Below the pieces are notes generated by a model. The model ran no database searches. It worked only from the letters and a program-made list of their open reading frames with translations, and was not told the DNA's origin. A program made the position numbers and the translations under genes. From assembly GCA_937897325.1 (NCBI GenBank), contig CALCOY010000014.1, positions 162,270 through 226,269 on the forward strand: DNA of 64,000 nt, read 5' to 3'. The number at the start of each line of letters is the position of its first letter. The first letter of the stretch is position 1. The stretch comes from an uncultured Shimia sp. (lineage in GTDB: Bacteria > Pseudomonadota > Alphaproteobacteria > Rhodobacterales > Rhodobacteraceae). Of the stretch, positions 26,829 through 35,844 are shown piece by piece.

Positions 26829-27739
26829 CCCAAATTTTCCAGAACCACGCCAGCGACGGGCGACAAAAGACCAAATGGTTGGCCAGTCGGATCGCGATTT
26901 ACGGAGCCCTGATCCTTTGGGCCTTCATCTGCTTTTTCCCGATCTACTGGACCCTGACAACATCCTTCAAACTGGCGCCAGATGTCATGCGGGGCAACAT
27001 GGTGCCCTTCTGGGATTTCACACCAAAATGGAAGGGCTGGCAGTCGCTTGGCCTGTCACCGGATCAACTTGGCGAAGTCTCTACAGTGCGAGAAGAATTC
27101 CTCAAACGCTTTTGGAACAGCGCAATTGTCGCCGTATCAGCGTCAACGCTTGCTGTCATCCTTGGCTCCTTGGCGGCGTATGGCCTGTCACGCTTCAACT
27201 ACCGTTTCGGCTTCATGAAGAATTCGGACATCTCCTTCTTCTTTCTCAGCCAGATGATCCTGCCCCCCGTTGTTCTGGCGCTGCCGTTCCTGGTCCTTTA
27301 TCGCTCGCTCGATTTGCTCGACACCCGGATCGGGTTGATCCTTCTTTATACCCTGATGGTCTTGCCCATCGTCATCTGGATAATGCGTGATCAGTTTCAG
27401 GGCATTCCGGTCGAACTTGAGGAGGCCGCCTTGGTCGATGGTTTGGGTATCTGGGGGGCGTTCATGCAGATCGTTCTGCCTATAGCGCTCCCTGGAATGG
27501 TCGCTGCCTTCATACTGTCGCTGGTTCTGTGCTGGAATGAATATTTCTTTGCGGCACTCTTAACCTCGACCGACGCCAAGACGCTGCCTGTCATGGTGGC
27601 CAGTCAGACCGGATCACAAGGGATCAACTGGTGGTCAATGGCAGCCTTGTCTTCGGCAGCCATCCTGCCCCTGGTCATCGTCGCCGTTTTCCTTGAGCGA
27701 TACATCATAAAAGGCATGGCCGCCGGCGCAGTGAAGTAA
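26825..27739 (+). CDS. Carbohydrate ABC transporter permease, MalG-like, orphan pair
   Basis: The 304-residue permease has six hydrophobic helices and the EAA-type cytoplasmic loop EEAALVDGLGIWGAFMQIVLP near residue 200, as in the CUT1 family. It overlaps its partner permease by four bases. It ends 6 bases before the convergent mtaB. The pair must borrow an ATPase, perhaps an MsmK/UgpC-type protein such as that at 54728-55810, and a binding protein from elsewhere. Confidence 0.88.
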   Translation: MTQIFQNHASDGRQKTKWLASRIAIYGALILWAFICFFPIYWTLTTSFKLAPDVMRGNMVPFWDFTPKWKGWQSLGLSPDQLGEVSTVREEFLKRFWNSAIVAVSASTLAVILGSLAAYGLSRFNYRFGFMKNSDISFFFLSQMILPPVVLALPFLVLYRSLDLLDTRIGLILLYTLMVLPIVIWIMRDQFQGIPVELEEAALVDGLGIWGAFMQIVLPIALPGMVAAFILSLVLCWNEYFFAALLTSTDAKTLPVMVASQTGSQGINWWSMAALSSAAILPLVIVAVFLERYIIKGMAAGAVK

Positions 27740-27745
27740 GCAAGC

Positions 27746-28990
27746 CTACTCGGCGGTCAACCGGGTGTCGTCATGGCCCGTGATCACCGCTGACACAATC
27801 TCGCCTTCGGTGTGAGGCGTGGCAAATCGGACTTCGGTAAACTGCTCGGTCCGTCCCATAGTCGGGCTTTCCATCAGGATGGTATGCCGTTTGCCAAGCT
27901 GGGCAGAGAGGTGCCTCTTGACCTGCGACTGCCCAGCAGCCCGCAGCCGCGCCGCCCTTATCTTAACCTTTCTCCCGTCTACCTGAGGCATGCGCGCGGC
28001 AGGCGTGCCAGGGCGGGGCGAATATGGAAAGACATGCAGCCAAGTCAGATTGCACTCTTCCACCAACCGCAGAGAGCTTTCGAAATGCGCCTCCGTTTCA
28101 GTCGGGAAGCCTGCGATTATGTCGGCCCCAAAGATCATATCGGGCCGAAGGCGACGCGCAGCTTCGGCAAACTGGATGGCGTCGTCGCGCAGATGCCGCC
28201 GTTTCATGCGTTTCAGAACAAGGTCATCGCCGTGCTGAAGCGACAGATGAAGATGGGGCATCAGACGGCGCTCGGACGCAATGGCATCCATTAGCGCCGG
28301 ATCAACCTCGATCGAGTCGATACTGCTGATGCGCAACCGTGGCAGATCTGGGACAAGCTTCAGTATACGCTGGACCAGATCACCAAGCTGCGGCGCTGCA
28401 GGCAGATCCGCACCCCAAGACGTTAGATCTACGCCTGTCAGAACGACCTCGTTATAGCCGCGACCCACCAGCCTTTTGATCTGATCCACGACAACGCCCG
28501 CCGGGACCGAGCGTGAATTGCCTCGGCCATACGGGATAATGCAAAACGTGCAACGATGATCGCAGCCATTCTGCACCTGGACGTAAGCGCGCGACCGACT
28601 GCCGAAACCGTCGATCAGATGACCCGCCGTTTCCGTAACCGACATGATATCGTCCACCTGAACGGGCTCTGTATCGCCAATCAGACCAGTCCAAGTTTGC
28701 GGCTGCATCTTCTCGGCGTTACCGATAACCGCATCTACCTCGCCCATTGCGGCAAACAAGTCCGGTTCGGTTTGGGCGGCGCAACCGGTCACGATCAGCT
28801 TAGCATCTGGGTTTTCACGCCGGAGTTTCCGGATTTCCTGCCGGGCCTTGCGAACAGCTTCCGACGTAACGGCGCAGGTGTTCACGACTACTACATTTTC
28901 AAGACCCGCCTTGGCGGCCAGCTCTTTCATGGCCTCGGTCTCGTAGGCGTTCAACCGACAGCCCATCGTGGTGAAAATGGGCGTATTCAC
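27746..28990 (-). CDS. mtaB: tRNA t6A37 methylthiotransferase MtaB
   Basis: MtaB is a radical SAM enzyme that adds a methylthio group to t6A37 in tRNA. The product (414 residues from GTG 28990) has the N-terminal MTTase domain (TMGCRLNAYETEAMKELA, VVVNTCAVTSEAV), the radical SAM cluster motif CDHRCTFCIIPYGRG near residue 150 and a C-terminal TRAM-like region. The GTG is chosen because it overlaps the dapF stop by four bases and gives the normal N-terminus. Coupled to dapF, an order common in Rhodobacteraceae. Confidence 0.93.
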   Translation of the reverse strand: MNTPIFTTMGCRLNAYETEAMKELAAKAGLENVVVVNTCAVTSEAVRKARQEIRKLRRENPDAKLIVTGCAAQTEPDLFAAMGEVDAVIGNAEKMQPQTWTGLIGDTEPVQVDDIMSVTETAGHLIDGFGSRSRAYVQVQNGCDHRCTFCIIPYGRGNSRSVPAGVVVDQIKRLVGRGYNEVVLTGVDLTSWGADLPAAPQLGDLVQRILKLVPDLPRLRISSIDSIEVDPALMDAIASERRLMPHLHLSLQHGDDLVLKRMKRRHLRDDAIQFAEAARRLRPDMIFGADIIAGFPTETEAHFESSLRLVEECNLTWLHVFPYSPRPGTPAARMPQVDGRKVKIRAARLRAAGQSQVKRHLSAQLGKRHTILMESPTMGRTEQFTEVRFATPHTEGEIVSAVITGHDDTRLTAE

Positions 28991-29820
28991 CGCAGGTTCT
29001 CCAGGAAATCTGCCGTCAAAGTCCCGTCGAAGACATGCGTTGTCGGCCCCTTCATCCACACGCCGTCTTCGCGCCAGTCGATGTTCAGCACACCTCCATC
29101 CAGCTCGATATCAACCTGGCGTTCGGTAAATCCACGGCGCGCTGCGGCCACAGCCACGGCGCAAGACGATGAACCCGAGGCCAACGTCACACCCACACCA
29201 CGCTCCCAAACACGAACGCGAACCCTCTTCGGCCCCATGATCTGTGCAATCTGGACATTTGTCCGCTCTGGGAAAAGCGGGTTTAACTCTATTTCAGGTC
29301 CAAAGCTCTCAAGCGGCCAGTCAAGCGCGTTTTCAACAAAAAAAGTACAATGCGGATTGCCCATACCCGTCGCGGTCGGGCTTCCATCAAGGGGCAGCTT
29401 GAGCGTGTCCATCTCCTCGGCCAAGGGAATTTCGGACCACTTTGTCAGGGGAAAGCCCATATTGACCGAGGTCTGTCCATTCCCAGCATCCTCAGCCAGC
29501 AGCTTCCCGCGATCGGTGTAGATCACCAGGCGGCTCTCACCCGTCTCGGACATGATGTGATCGGCAACACAGCGCGTGGCGTTGCCGCAAGCCGCAGCCG
29601 TCGAACCGTCCGCGTTGTAAAAACTCAGGTGTAGTCCCACCCGTCCGTTTTCGATGACGGCAAGCTGATCAAAGCCCACTCCTCGGTGCCGGTCAGCGAG
29701 AGCCATGGCGAGAGCAGGCGTCACGATCAAATCCTGCGCACGGGCGTCCAGCACGACAAAGTCGTTTCCAAGCCCGTGCATTTTCATGAAGGGCAAGCCT
29801 GATTGTGTATCGTCTGCCAT
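28987..29820 (-). CDS. dapF: Diaminopimelate epimerase DapF with Ser at the second catalytic position
   Basis: DapF interconverts LL- and meso-diaminopimelate for lysine and peptidoglycan synthesis. The 277-residue product from ATG 29820 begins MADDTQSGLPFMKMHGLGND, and has the first catalytic Cys in AAACGNATRC. The second motif, normally ACG in the ERGxGxTxACG block, reads ERGVGVTLASGSSSCA, so the expected Cys is Ser (codon TCG on the minus strand); a Cys lies four residues further on. Whether this copy is active, or the lineage uses another residue, cannot be settled here. It lies directly downstream of a decayed gene. Confidence 0.9.
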   Translation of the reverse strand: MADDTQSGLPFMKMHGLGNDFVVLDARAQDLIVTPALAMALADRHRGVGFDQLAVIENGRVGLHLSFYNADGSTAAACGNATRCVADHIMSETGESRLVIYTDRGKLLAEDAGNGQTSVNMGFPLTKWSEIPLAEEMDTLKLPLDGSPTATGMGNPHCTFFVENALDWPLESFGPEIELNPLFPERTNVQIAQIMGPKRVRVRVWERGVGVTLASGSSSCAVAVAAARRGFTERQVDIELDGGVLNIDWREDGVWMKGPTTHVFDGTLTADFLENLR

Positions 29821-29863
29821 GCGCCGCCATATATGACGCCGCCGGGCTTTCGACCAGCCCATT

Positions 29864-30522
29864 TTATTTCGACAGGGCCTTAGCACCTTCGGCACCGGCT
29901 TGTTTGAAGCCCGTCACACCACCATCGAGGCATTGGCGCAACCAAGCCCGATTGCGCGGCATTCCCTGGGTCAAGGAAACCCATCCACCGGTCCGCGCTA
30001 AGCGGAACTCAGACGAAAGAAACTCCATTTCAACCGTCTCAAGAATACCCGATTTGCAGGAAGTGCCAGTCAGAATAACCTCATTACCTTTGATCCGAAT
30101 TGGCCAAAGGGTCAGGTAATCAAGAACAACGCCCGCTTAAGCATTGATTGTCCCGATTTTAGAAGGATCGTCGATGCCCAGTGGAACGTCCTGATCGAAG
30201 TACCAAAGGTATCCGCCATCCGTTCCGATTTGCCACACAATTCGGGCGTTGTCCTACACAAAACCTTCTTTGTCGGGTGAAATGCCGGACGGGATAATCG
30301 TGTTTCGCACTTCATTGATAGTACGTCCTAACTGGAAACGTAACCGCAACGTCCTATCCGTCGTGAAGCGCACTGTCTGTCGTCTTGTCTATTGCTTTGT
30401 CCCTTGTTTGAACGCGTTGCGCGGATCGTTCGACGTTCGCCCACGCCGGAGTGCGACGGGCAGCGCCGCAAGTTGCGAAAATGACAACAAGGCAACAGAA
30501 CAGGGCTGAATTTCGCGGTCAA
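29864..30522 (-). pseudogene. Decayed gene upstream of dapF, product unknown
   Basis: On the minus strand one frame reads like protein through three open stretches separated by in-frame stops: about 30388-30257, 30253-30140 and 30136-29867, with TAG at 30256-30254, TAA at 30139-30137 and the final TAA at 29866-29864. They encode segments such as LGRTINEVRNTIIPSGISPD, GTDGGYLWYFDQDVPLGIDD and GNEVILTGTSCKSGILETVE. A hydrophobic leader-like piece (LVVIFATCGAARRTPAWANV) lies in another frame at 30518-30357, so a frameshift is also needed. The last 90-residue piece has no start codon near its beginning. This fits a secreted or lipoprotein gene of about 210 residues that has decayed. I do not recognise the family. 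Errors in the sequence are the other explanation. Confidence 0.5.
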
Positions 30523-30657
30523 TTGCCTGCTGCTTGGCGAACACCGGCTGAGGATTGCAGAAGCTGGCAGAGTAATATACGCAATCGTATGTTATTACCG
30601 CTTTGAATTGTCGAGGCGTATTGTTTTCGATCGAGCAGAACAGCGGTGCGGTTTGGC

Positions 30658-31695
30658 CTATCTCAGTGAATAGACAATGCGCGCAAAGATTTCAGCCGTG
30701 TCTTGCCAATGCGGCAGCGCCTTTGCTCTTTCGGTTGCTTTGTCGGCCAAATCCCGACGCAGATTGTTGTTCGTCAGGACATCGCGCAATGCATCCGCAA
30801 AAGCAGCAGCATTGTCACATTCGACCAGAAGACCGGCCTTGCCAACCGTGTCCGGAACAGCCCCGACCTTGCAGGACACGACTGGCAGATGGTGCAACAT
30901 CGCCTCGCTCAATACCATGCCGTATCCCTCGTACCGGGTCGCCAGCGCAAATACGGAGGCCGCAGCAAATCGCGTCTGTAAAGCAGGGGGTTCAAGCTCT
31001 CCGGTAAAGCAGATGCGATTGATCAAACCAAGAGCGCGGCACTGATCATGAAGACGAGCAGAATAGTCGATGTCATGCGCCTTACCGACGATCTCAGCCC
31101 GCCAATCGAGATTTTTCAGCTTGCCAAGCGCATCCAAAAGAACGTCATGCCCTTTACGGGGCGCCAGCAGACCGACCGACAGGATCACCGGCGGTGTGGC
31201 GGGACAAGGCGCGATTTTGGGCCGCAAAAACCCGGGCAAAGCGATCGAAATGCGGTCAGGCCCGACTGCGAAATCATCCACAAGAACCTGCGCTGTGTGG
31301 GGACTTGGCACGATGACATGCCTCAGATGCGCAAGAACCGCTTTTTCGTTTGCTTGCAGGAACCTCGCACGCTCTGGCGCAAGCCCTGTTTCATGACCAA
31401 GGGGGTGATGAACGATACCGATCATGGGAGCCCTGACTTCGTCGAGCCTGCGTGGATCAAGACTGCCGACAAGAAAACCGTCCAGAATGATCGTATGCTG
31501 GTCAGATACCGCTGCAAGCGCCGCAATTGTATATGCCATATCTGCTTGTGTCGGGTCGGGGAAACTCGCAGGAAGCGGCAGCAATTCGGTCTGGCATCCG
31601 ATCTCATTCAACGCCGAAAGAACGGATGCCTCATATATGTAACCGCCGGTGCGCTGCTTGTGATCGCCGGGAATGGCAAAGATGGCTTCGGTCAC
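30658..31695 (-). CDS. Glycosyltransferase family 4
   Basis: The 345-residue product has the GT-B layout. The C-terminal nucleotide-sugar domain holds PPVILSVGLLAPRKGHDVLL, the segment CFTGELEPPALQTRFAAASV and the EGYGMVLSEAMLHHLPVVSC motif with the donor-binding Glu. The acceptor-side half carries GIVHHPLGHETGL. No signal or membrane segment is seen, so it acts in the cytoplasm. It overlaps the double permease gene by four bases and ends a seven-gene-long minus-strand run. Donor and acceptor cannot be named. Confidence 0.88.
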   Translation of the reverse strand: MTEAIFAIPGDHKQRTGGYIYEASVLSALNEIGCQTELLPLPASFPDPTQADMAYTIAALAAVSDQHTIILDGFLVGSLDPRRLDEVRAPMIGIVHHPLGHETGLAPERARFLQANEKAVLAHLRHVIVPSPHTAQVLVDDFAVGPDRISIALPGFLRPKIAPCPATPPVILSVGLLAPRKGHDVLLDALGKLKNLDWRAEIVGKAHDIDYSARLHDQCRALGLINRICFTGELEPPALQTRFAAASVFALATRYEGYGMVLSEAMLHHLPVVSCKVGAVPDTVGKAGLLVECDNAAAFADALRDVLTNNNLRRDLADKATERAKALPHWQDTAEIFARIVYSLR

Positions 31696-33230
31696 CGCCG
31701 CACCTGTTCGCTTGCATATACGGCAAGGACCTTCTGCTCAACAACCTCCACAGCCATATAGAAAACCATGGCGATCAGAGCTAGGACAACCACCGCGCTC
31801 CATAACATGTTGTAATCCGAAGTACTCGCGGTCAGCGCCATCAGATTGCCAATCCCGGTGCCGGTGGCCAGCCATTCAGTTGTCGTGGCCGCCAGTAAGG
31901 CAGCAGGAACCGCCATGCGTGCGGCGGCAAAGAAAGCCGGCAGCATGGCAGGAATCTGAGCGAGCCGCAGAAGGCGCAACCGGCTTGCCGCATAGGTTTG
32001 AAAGAGTTCGTGAACCTGTCCAGGCGTTTGCCGCAATCCTTGCAAGCAAGCAACAAGGGTTGGAAAGAAGATCATGACCGCGACAATCGTGATCGTTCCC
32101 AGAGACCCACGCCCCAGTGCTAAGACGATAAGTGGCGCCGTCGTGATGATCGGCACAGATCGCAAGGCCACCGCAACTGGCAGTATGGCAGCCGCCACAC
32201 CCGGCAAGATGACGACCGCCGCCGCCAGACCAGCCCCCAAAAGAAGTCCTGCGAAATAGCCAGGAAAGGTAAGCCACAGAGTTTGACCAAGGGCCGCAAA
32301 AAGCGTTTCGCGGGCGGCGGTCGCATTTGAGCCACTGATCAGATACGTCCATACATCTGCGGGCCGCTTGGCGAAGAAACGGTTAAGCCCAAAAACATCC
32401 ATAAGCACCTGCCACACCACAACAACAAGAAGCGCGATAGCTGCGGCGGTTAGAACGCGCTGCCAGGCCGCGGGGCCGTTTTTGGTTTGGGCCGCGCTCA
32501 GCAACAGGGTTGGCCGGTCGGTCTGAAGCCAATCGCCCAATCGTCCAAATACCTGAAATGCCAGAACAGAAACAGCCGTGGCAATCGAGGCAATCGCCCA
32601 GGTGGCATCCACGTCAAGTCCGCGCATCGCGCGAAGGGTTAGAACGCCCAAGCCACGTTCAGCTCCCGTAAATTCTCCGACCATCGCCCCCAAAAAGGCG
32701 ACGGGTGCCCCAATCTGAAGGGCTGCGATCAAGTAGGGCACGCTTGCCCGCAACCTAATTTGCAGCAGTGTTGTGACCGATCCCCGCCCGTAGCTTTGCA
32801 CAAGATCCATCCAGCTTTGCGGCACGGCACGCAATCCGACGAGCAAGGCAAGGTAGCTCGTGTAATAAACTGCCAAGGCGGCCAAGGTGATCTGCGGACC
32901 CGCGCCCGGTCCATAGAGCACCCTCAGGATCGGTCCTGTCGCAACCAACGGCAGACAAAATACAAGAAGGGCAAACACATTCACAACACGTTCTGTCCGC
33001 GGGAAGAGAACGACAAGGCAAGCCAGACAGCAGGCGGCAAGATTGCCCCATAAAAAACCCCATACGGCGGCTTGAAAGGTGGCGCCTAGCGCGCGACCCA
33101 GCAGGCCGGTATTCATGTAAATGTAGTCGGCCACGGCAATCGGACCCGCGATAACAAAACTGCCGGCATTCAGCCGCGCCAGTATCTCCCACAGAACAAT
33201 GGCCAAAGCCAGGCCGAGCCAACGCGCCAT
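31692..33230 (-). CDS. ABC transporter permease, fused double NitT/TauT-type domain
   Basis: The 512-residue inner-membrane protein has two successive permease domains of about 250 residues each. EAA-like loops appear in SWMDLVQSYGRGSVTTLLQI (first half) and ELFQTYAASRLRLLRLAQIP (second half). Family members are normally about 260 residues and dimerise, so here both halves are one chain. It overlaps the ATPase gene by one base and the glycosyltransferase by four. With the ATPase and the binding protein it forms a complete importer. Confidence 0.88.
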   Translation of the reverse strand: MARWLGLALAIVLWEILARLNAGSFVIAGPIAVADYIYMNTGLLGRALGATFQAAVWGFLWGNLAACCLACLVVLFPRTERVVNVFALLVFCLPLVATGPILRVLYGPGAGPQITLAALAVYYTSYLALLVGLRAVPQSWMDLVQSYGRGSVTTLLQIRLRASVPYLIAALQIGAPVAFLGAMVGEFTGAERGLGVLTLRAMRGLDVDATWAIASIATAVSVLAFQVFGRLGDWLQTDRPTLLLSAAQTKNGPAAWQRVLTAAAIALLVVVVWQVLMDVFGLNRFFAKRPADVWTYLISGSNATAARETLFAALGQTLWLTFPGYFAGLLLGAGLAAAVVILPGVAAAILPVAVALRSVPIITTAPLIVLALGRGSLGTITIVAVMIFFPTLVACLQGLRQTPGQVHELFQTYAASRLRLLRLAQIPAMLPAFFAAARMAVPAALLAATTTEWLATGTGIGNLMALTASTSDYNMLWSAVVVLALIAMVFYMAVEVVEQKVLAVYASEQVRR

Positions 33231-33952
33231 CAGGCAGCCTCTTGCAAGGCCTGTTCGACCTGAGCAGACACCGCATCCGATCCGGTTACTAGGTCAGCAA
33301 CAACGCACGCCGGTCTGGCAGACAGCACGAGAATACGATCAGACAGCATCACAGCCTCTTGCACAGAATGCGTCACCAGCAGCGTCGTCGTGCCCAGATC
33401 GCGCCAAAGCCGAGGAAGCTCTTGGTTGAGCCGTTTGCGCGTCAAGGCATCGACCGCCGCAAAGGGTTCATCCAGCAAGAGAAGCTCTGGCTCAGAGACC
33501 AAACAACGCGCGATGGCAGCGCGTTGCCGCATGCCACCGGAAAGCTCTGCGGGACGGCTCCGCTCAAACCCAGCGAGGCCGACCATATGGATGAGCTTGC
33601 GCACATGTTCTGGGGCCGCCGGTTTCCGCGCAAGCTTCAGGCCAAGTGCGACATTCCCTTCAACACTGCGCCATGGCAGCAGCGACGCATCTTGAAAGGC
33701 CATCGACAGGGCGCCTCGCCGTGCCAATGCCAGGGGGGTCTCAGCGCCAATTGCAAGCGTTCCCGATGACGGTGCTTCCAACCCTGCAATCATACGCAAG
33801 ATCGTCGATTTACCACAGCCTGACGGCCCGACCACGGCCGTGGTCTGCCCCTCTGTGAAGGTCGTGGTGAGCGGGGCGACGGCATCGACCTGCCCCGAAG
33901 GACTTTCATAGGTCTTGGCCAAATCCACGCATTCGATGTCGCGCCTGGTCAT
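33230..33952 (-). CDS. ABC transporter ATP-binding protein, NitT/TauT type
   Basis: The 240-residue cytoplasmic ATPase has Walker A GPSGCGKST near residue 43, the signature LSGGMRQRAAIARCLV, Walker B LLLLDEPFAAVDALTR and the H-loop LVTHSVQEAV. It lies between the double permease and the substrate-binding protein and powers that importer. Family assignment to the nitrate/taurine/sulfonate/HMP group follows from the partners. Confidence 0.93.
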   Translation of the reverse strand: MTRRDIECVDLAKTYESPSGQVDAVAPLTTTFTEGQTTAVVGPSGCGKSTILRMIAGLEAPSSGTLAIGAETPLALARRGALSMAFQDASLLPWRSVEGNVALGLKLARKPAAPEHVRKLIHMVGLAGFERSRPAELSGGMRQRAAIARCLVSEPELLLLDEPFAAVDALTRKRLNQELPRLWRDLGTTTLLVTHSVQEAVMLSDRILVLSARPACVVADLVTGSDAVSAQVEQALQEAA

Positions 33953-33957
33953 GGAAA

Positions 33958-34950
33958 CTAGCCATGAACCTCTTCAAGCAGCGAACGATCCCAAAGGTCC
34001 GCACTGACTTCGCGCCCAAGAAGCCCCAGGGTTTGGATGTTGGCCGCGATGGTGTCGTCGGTGAACCAACCAAAGCCTTGCTCTTGTGTCAGATCGGAAA
34101 ACATCAGCGGAACCTGCCTTTCGGCTTGCAGCTTTTGGGTCGGCAAATCCAGACCGGCATCCGGAAACATTTCAACAGTGAGTGCGGCGGCGGCATCGGT
34201 GTCGGCATAATAGTCGTTCCACCCCCTCACTTCACCTTTGAGCAGAGCCACGAGTTCATCCCGACGGTTCTTCAGGCTGTCTTCTGTCGCGATGTAAGTC
34301 TGCGAGTGGACCGCATAGCCGTAGTCGGCCATCAGCATGGTTTCATTTTCAACGCCCTGTAGGGTCATAGCGACGGGCAGGTCCGTCGCCCAGCTGAGAA
34401 GGCAGTCGACCTGACCAGAGACCAAGGGTGCGGCGTCATACTGCGTCGGGACGATCTCGATCCCGTTGATATCGATATCATTGATGGTGCAAAGCGCCTG
34501 CAATACGGGGGTGTTTGCGACCGCCATACCAATCTTCTTGCCGATCAGATCTTTGGGCTCAAGCACAGGGTTCTTTGCAAGCGACGCGATGGCAAAGGGG
34601 TTGTTCTGCATCGCAACTGCCAGGATTTTGAACGGCGCGCCCTGCTCTACCGCTGCTGCGGTGTAATCCGCCGCTGAAATGCCCATCAGTGCAGTACCAG
34701 AAACCACGGGCGGTTCGACAGGCGCGTTGGGCCCGCCGGGTGAAAGACTGACGCTCAGCCCGGCCTCGTCCCAATACCCTTTGGATTGCGCGATGTAGCT
34801 ACCGCCAAACTGCACCGAATGCAGCCATGATAGTTGGAAGTTCACTGTGGCTTGGGCATGGGCCGGGCGCCAGCCGAGCGAGGCTGCGCCAAAAGCGACA
34901 GCACCGCTGCCCAGAAAGGATCGTCTCGTTAGGTTGGTAAAGCGTGTCAT
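33958..34950 (-). CDS. ABC transporter substrate-binding protein, NMT1/THI5-like, Tat signal
   Basis: The 330-residue periplasmic protein begins with a twin-arginine signal (TRRSFLGSGAVAFGAASLG, cleavage after AHA). It has the NMT1/THI5-like core, with QLSWLHSVQFGGSYIAQSKG and EAGLSVSLSPGGPNAPVEPP. Members bind pyrimidine precursors, taurine, nitrate or other small molecules. No TPP riboswitch-like sequence is visible near it, so a thiamine role has no support. It starts 12 bases after the LPG-synthase-TM gene. Confidence 0.88.
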   Translation of the reverse strand: MTRFTNLTRRSFLGSGAVAFGAASLGWRPAHAQATVNFQLSWLHSVQFGGSYIAQSKGYWDEAGLSVSLSPGGPNAPVEPPVVSGTALMGISAADYTAAAVEQGAPFKILAVAMQNNPFAIASLAKNPVLEPKDLIGKKIGMAVANTPVLQALCTINDIDINGIEIVPTQYDAAPLVSGQVDCLLSWATDLPVAMTLQGVENETMLMADYGYAVHSQTYIATEDSLKNRRDELVALLKGEVRGWNDYYADTDAAAALTVEMFPDAGLDLPTQKLQAERQVPLMFSDLTQEQGFGWFTDDTIAANIQTLGLLGREVSADLWDRSLLEEVHG

Positions 34951-34962
34951 AGATGTGTCCGA

Positions 34963-35844
34963 TTACTCCGTTGTTGCCGACTGTCTTGCGACAGGATCAC
35001 CGGTATGCACCCATACAAGAAAGACCATTGCGGGCAATGCCGTCAAAAGAAGAAGCCCGCCATAAGCGATACCAGTCGCGACACCCAGGCTCGCCTCGAG
35101 CCCTGCTAGTGGAAACAACATCGCCGCCGCCCCCTCACGCCAGCCCCATCCCCCGATCGAAAGCGGGATTATCATGGCGCTGAGGATCAAGGGGATCAAG
35201 GTCAAGATCGCCTCACCCGGCAACACGGCGCCTACACCACGGGCACAAGCCGCAAAACTGACCAGCAAAAGTGCCGTGATCAGGCCCGAGATCAGCGTTT
35301 GCTCTGATCGGCGCAGAAGGGAGACCGCATCATTGATCAACGGAAAACGCGAGATGTAGGCAAGGCCAAAGAGCGCGATAAGACCTACCAATACGACCCA
35401 GATCCAAAGGGGCAAGGGCAGCCCACCCGGTAGCAAAAGTGCAATCATAAAGCCAACAGCCATGACCGCCCAAAGGAATATCTGCCCTATCAACCTTTCC
35501 AATAGAACCGATTTCGCAGCCCGTTTCAGATCACCGGCATGACGCAGGCGAATTGCGCGAGACGCATCGCCCAAAACACCACCGGGCAGTATCTGGTTGA
35601 TCAGACCAGACAGAAAGTACTCCCGCAGTGCCAAACCATAGGTCAGGTCAAGACCAAGACTCTGCGCAACCAATTGCCAACGCCGGGCCATCAATACAGT
35701 GACAGATATCAGGCAAAACGCCGCGACACCCAACCACCGAAGGTCCGCTTCGGCCAAAGCTGCCCAGACCGGCGCAGCCCCGGCCACATACAAGGTGGCC
35801 CCGATCAATGACGCAGAGAATGCAAGCTTGAGGATAAGCTTCAT
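34963..35844 (-). CDS. Lysylphosphatidylglycerol synthase TM-domain family protein (UPF0104)
   Basis: The product, 293 residues from ATG 35844, has about eight hydrophobic helices and the family motif LPGGVLGDASRAIRLRHAGD near residue 90. The C-terminal half includes PLSIGGWGWREGAAAM. Proteins of this family are flippase- or lipid-handling-like membrane proteins; it lacks the soluble aminoacyl-transferase domain of MprF. The ATG overlaps the stop of the sulfatase gene (ATGA). It sits in a run of lipid-related genes. Confidence 0.82.
   Translation of the reverse strand: MKLILKLAFSASLIGATLYVAGAAPVWAALAEADLRWLGVAAFCLISVTVLMARRWQLVAQSLGLDLTYGLALREYFLSGLINQILPGGVLGDASRAIRLRHAGDLKRAAKSVLLERLIGQIFLWAVMAVGFMIALLLPGGLPLPLWIWVVLVGLIALFGLAYISRFPLINDAVSLLRRSEQTLISGLITALLLVSFAACARGVGAVLPGEAILTLIPLILSAMIIPLSIGGWGWREGAAAMLFPLAGLEASLGVATGIAYGGLLLLTALPAMVFLVWVHTGDPVARQSATTE

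Noticed and set aside
34950..35000. Possible thiamine link of the NMT1/THI5-like binding protein, which would predict a TPP riboswitch
   Set aside because: The upstream gap is only 12 bases and no riboswitch-like sequence is present near the gene.
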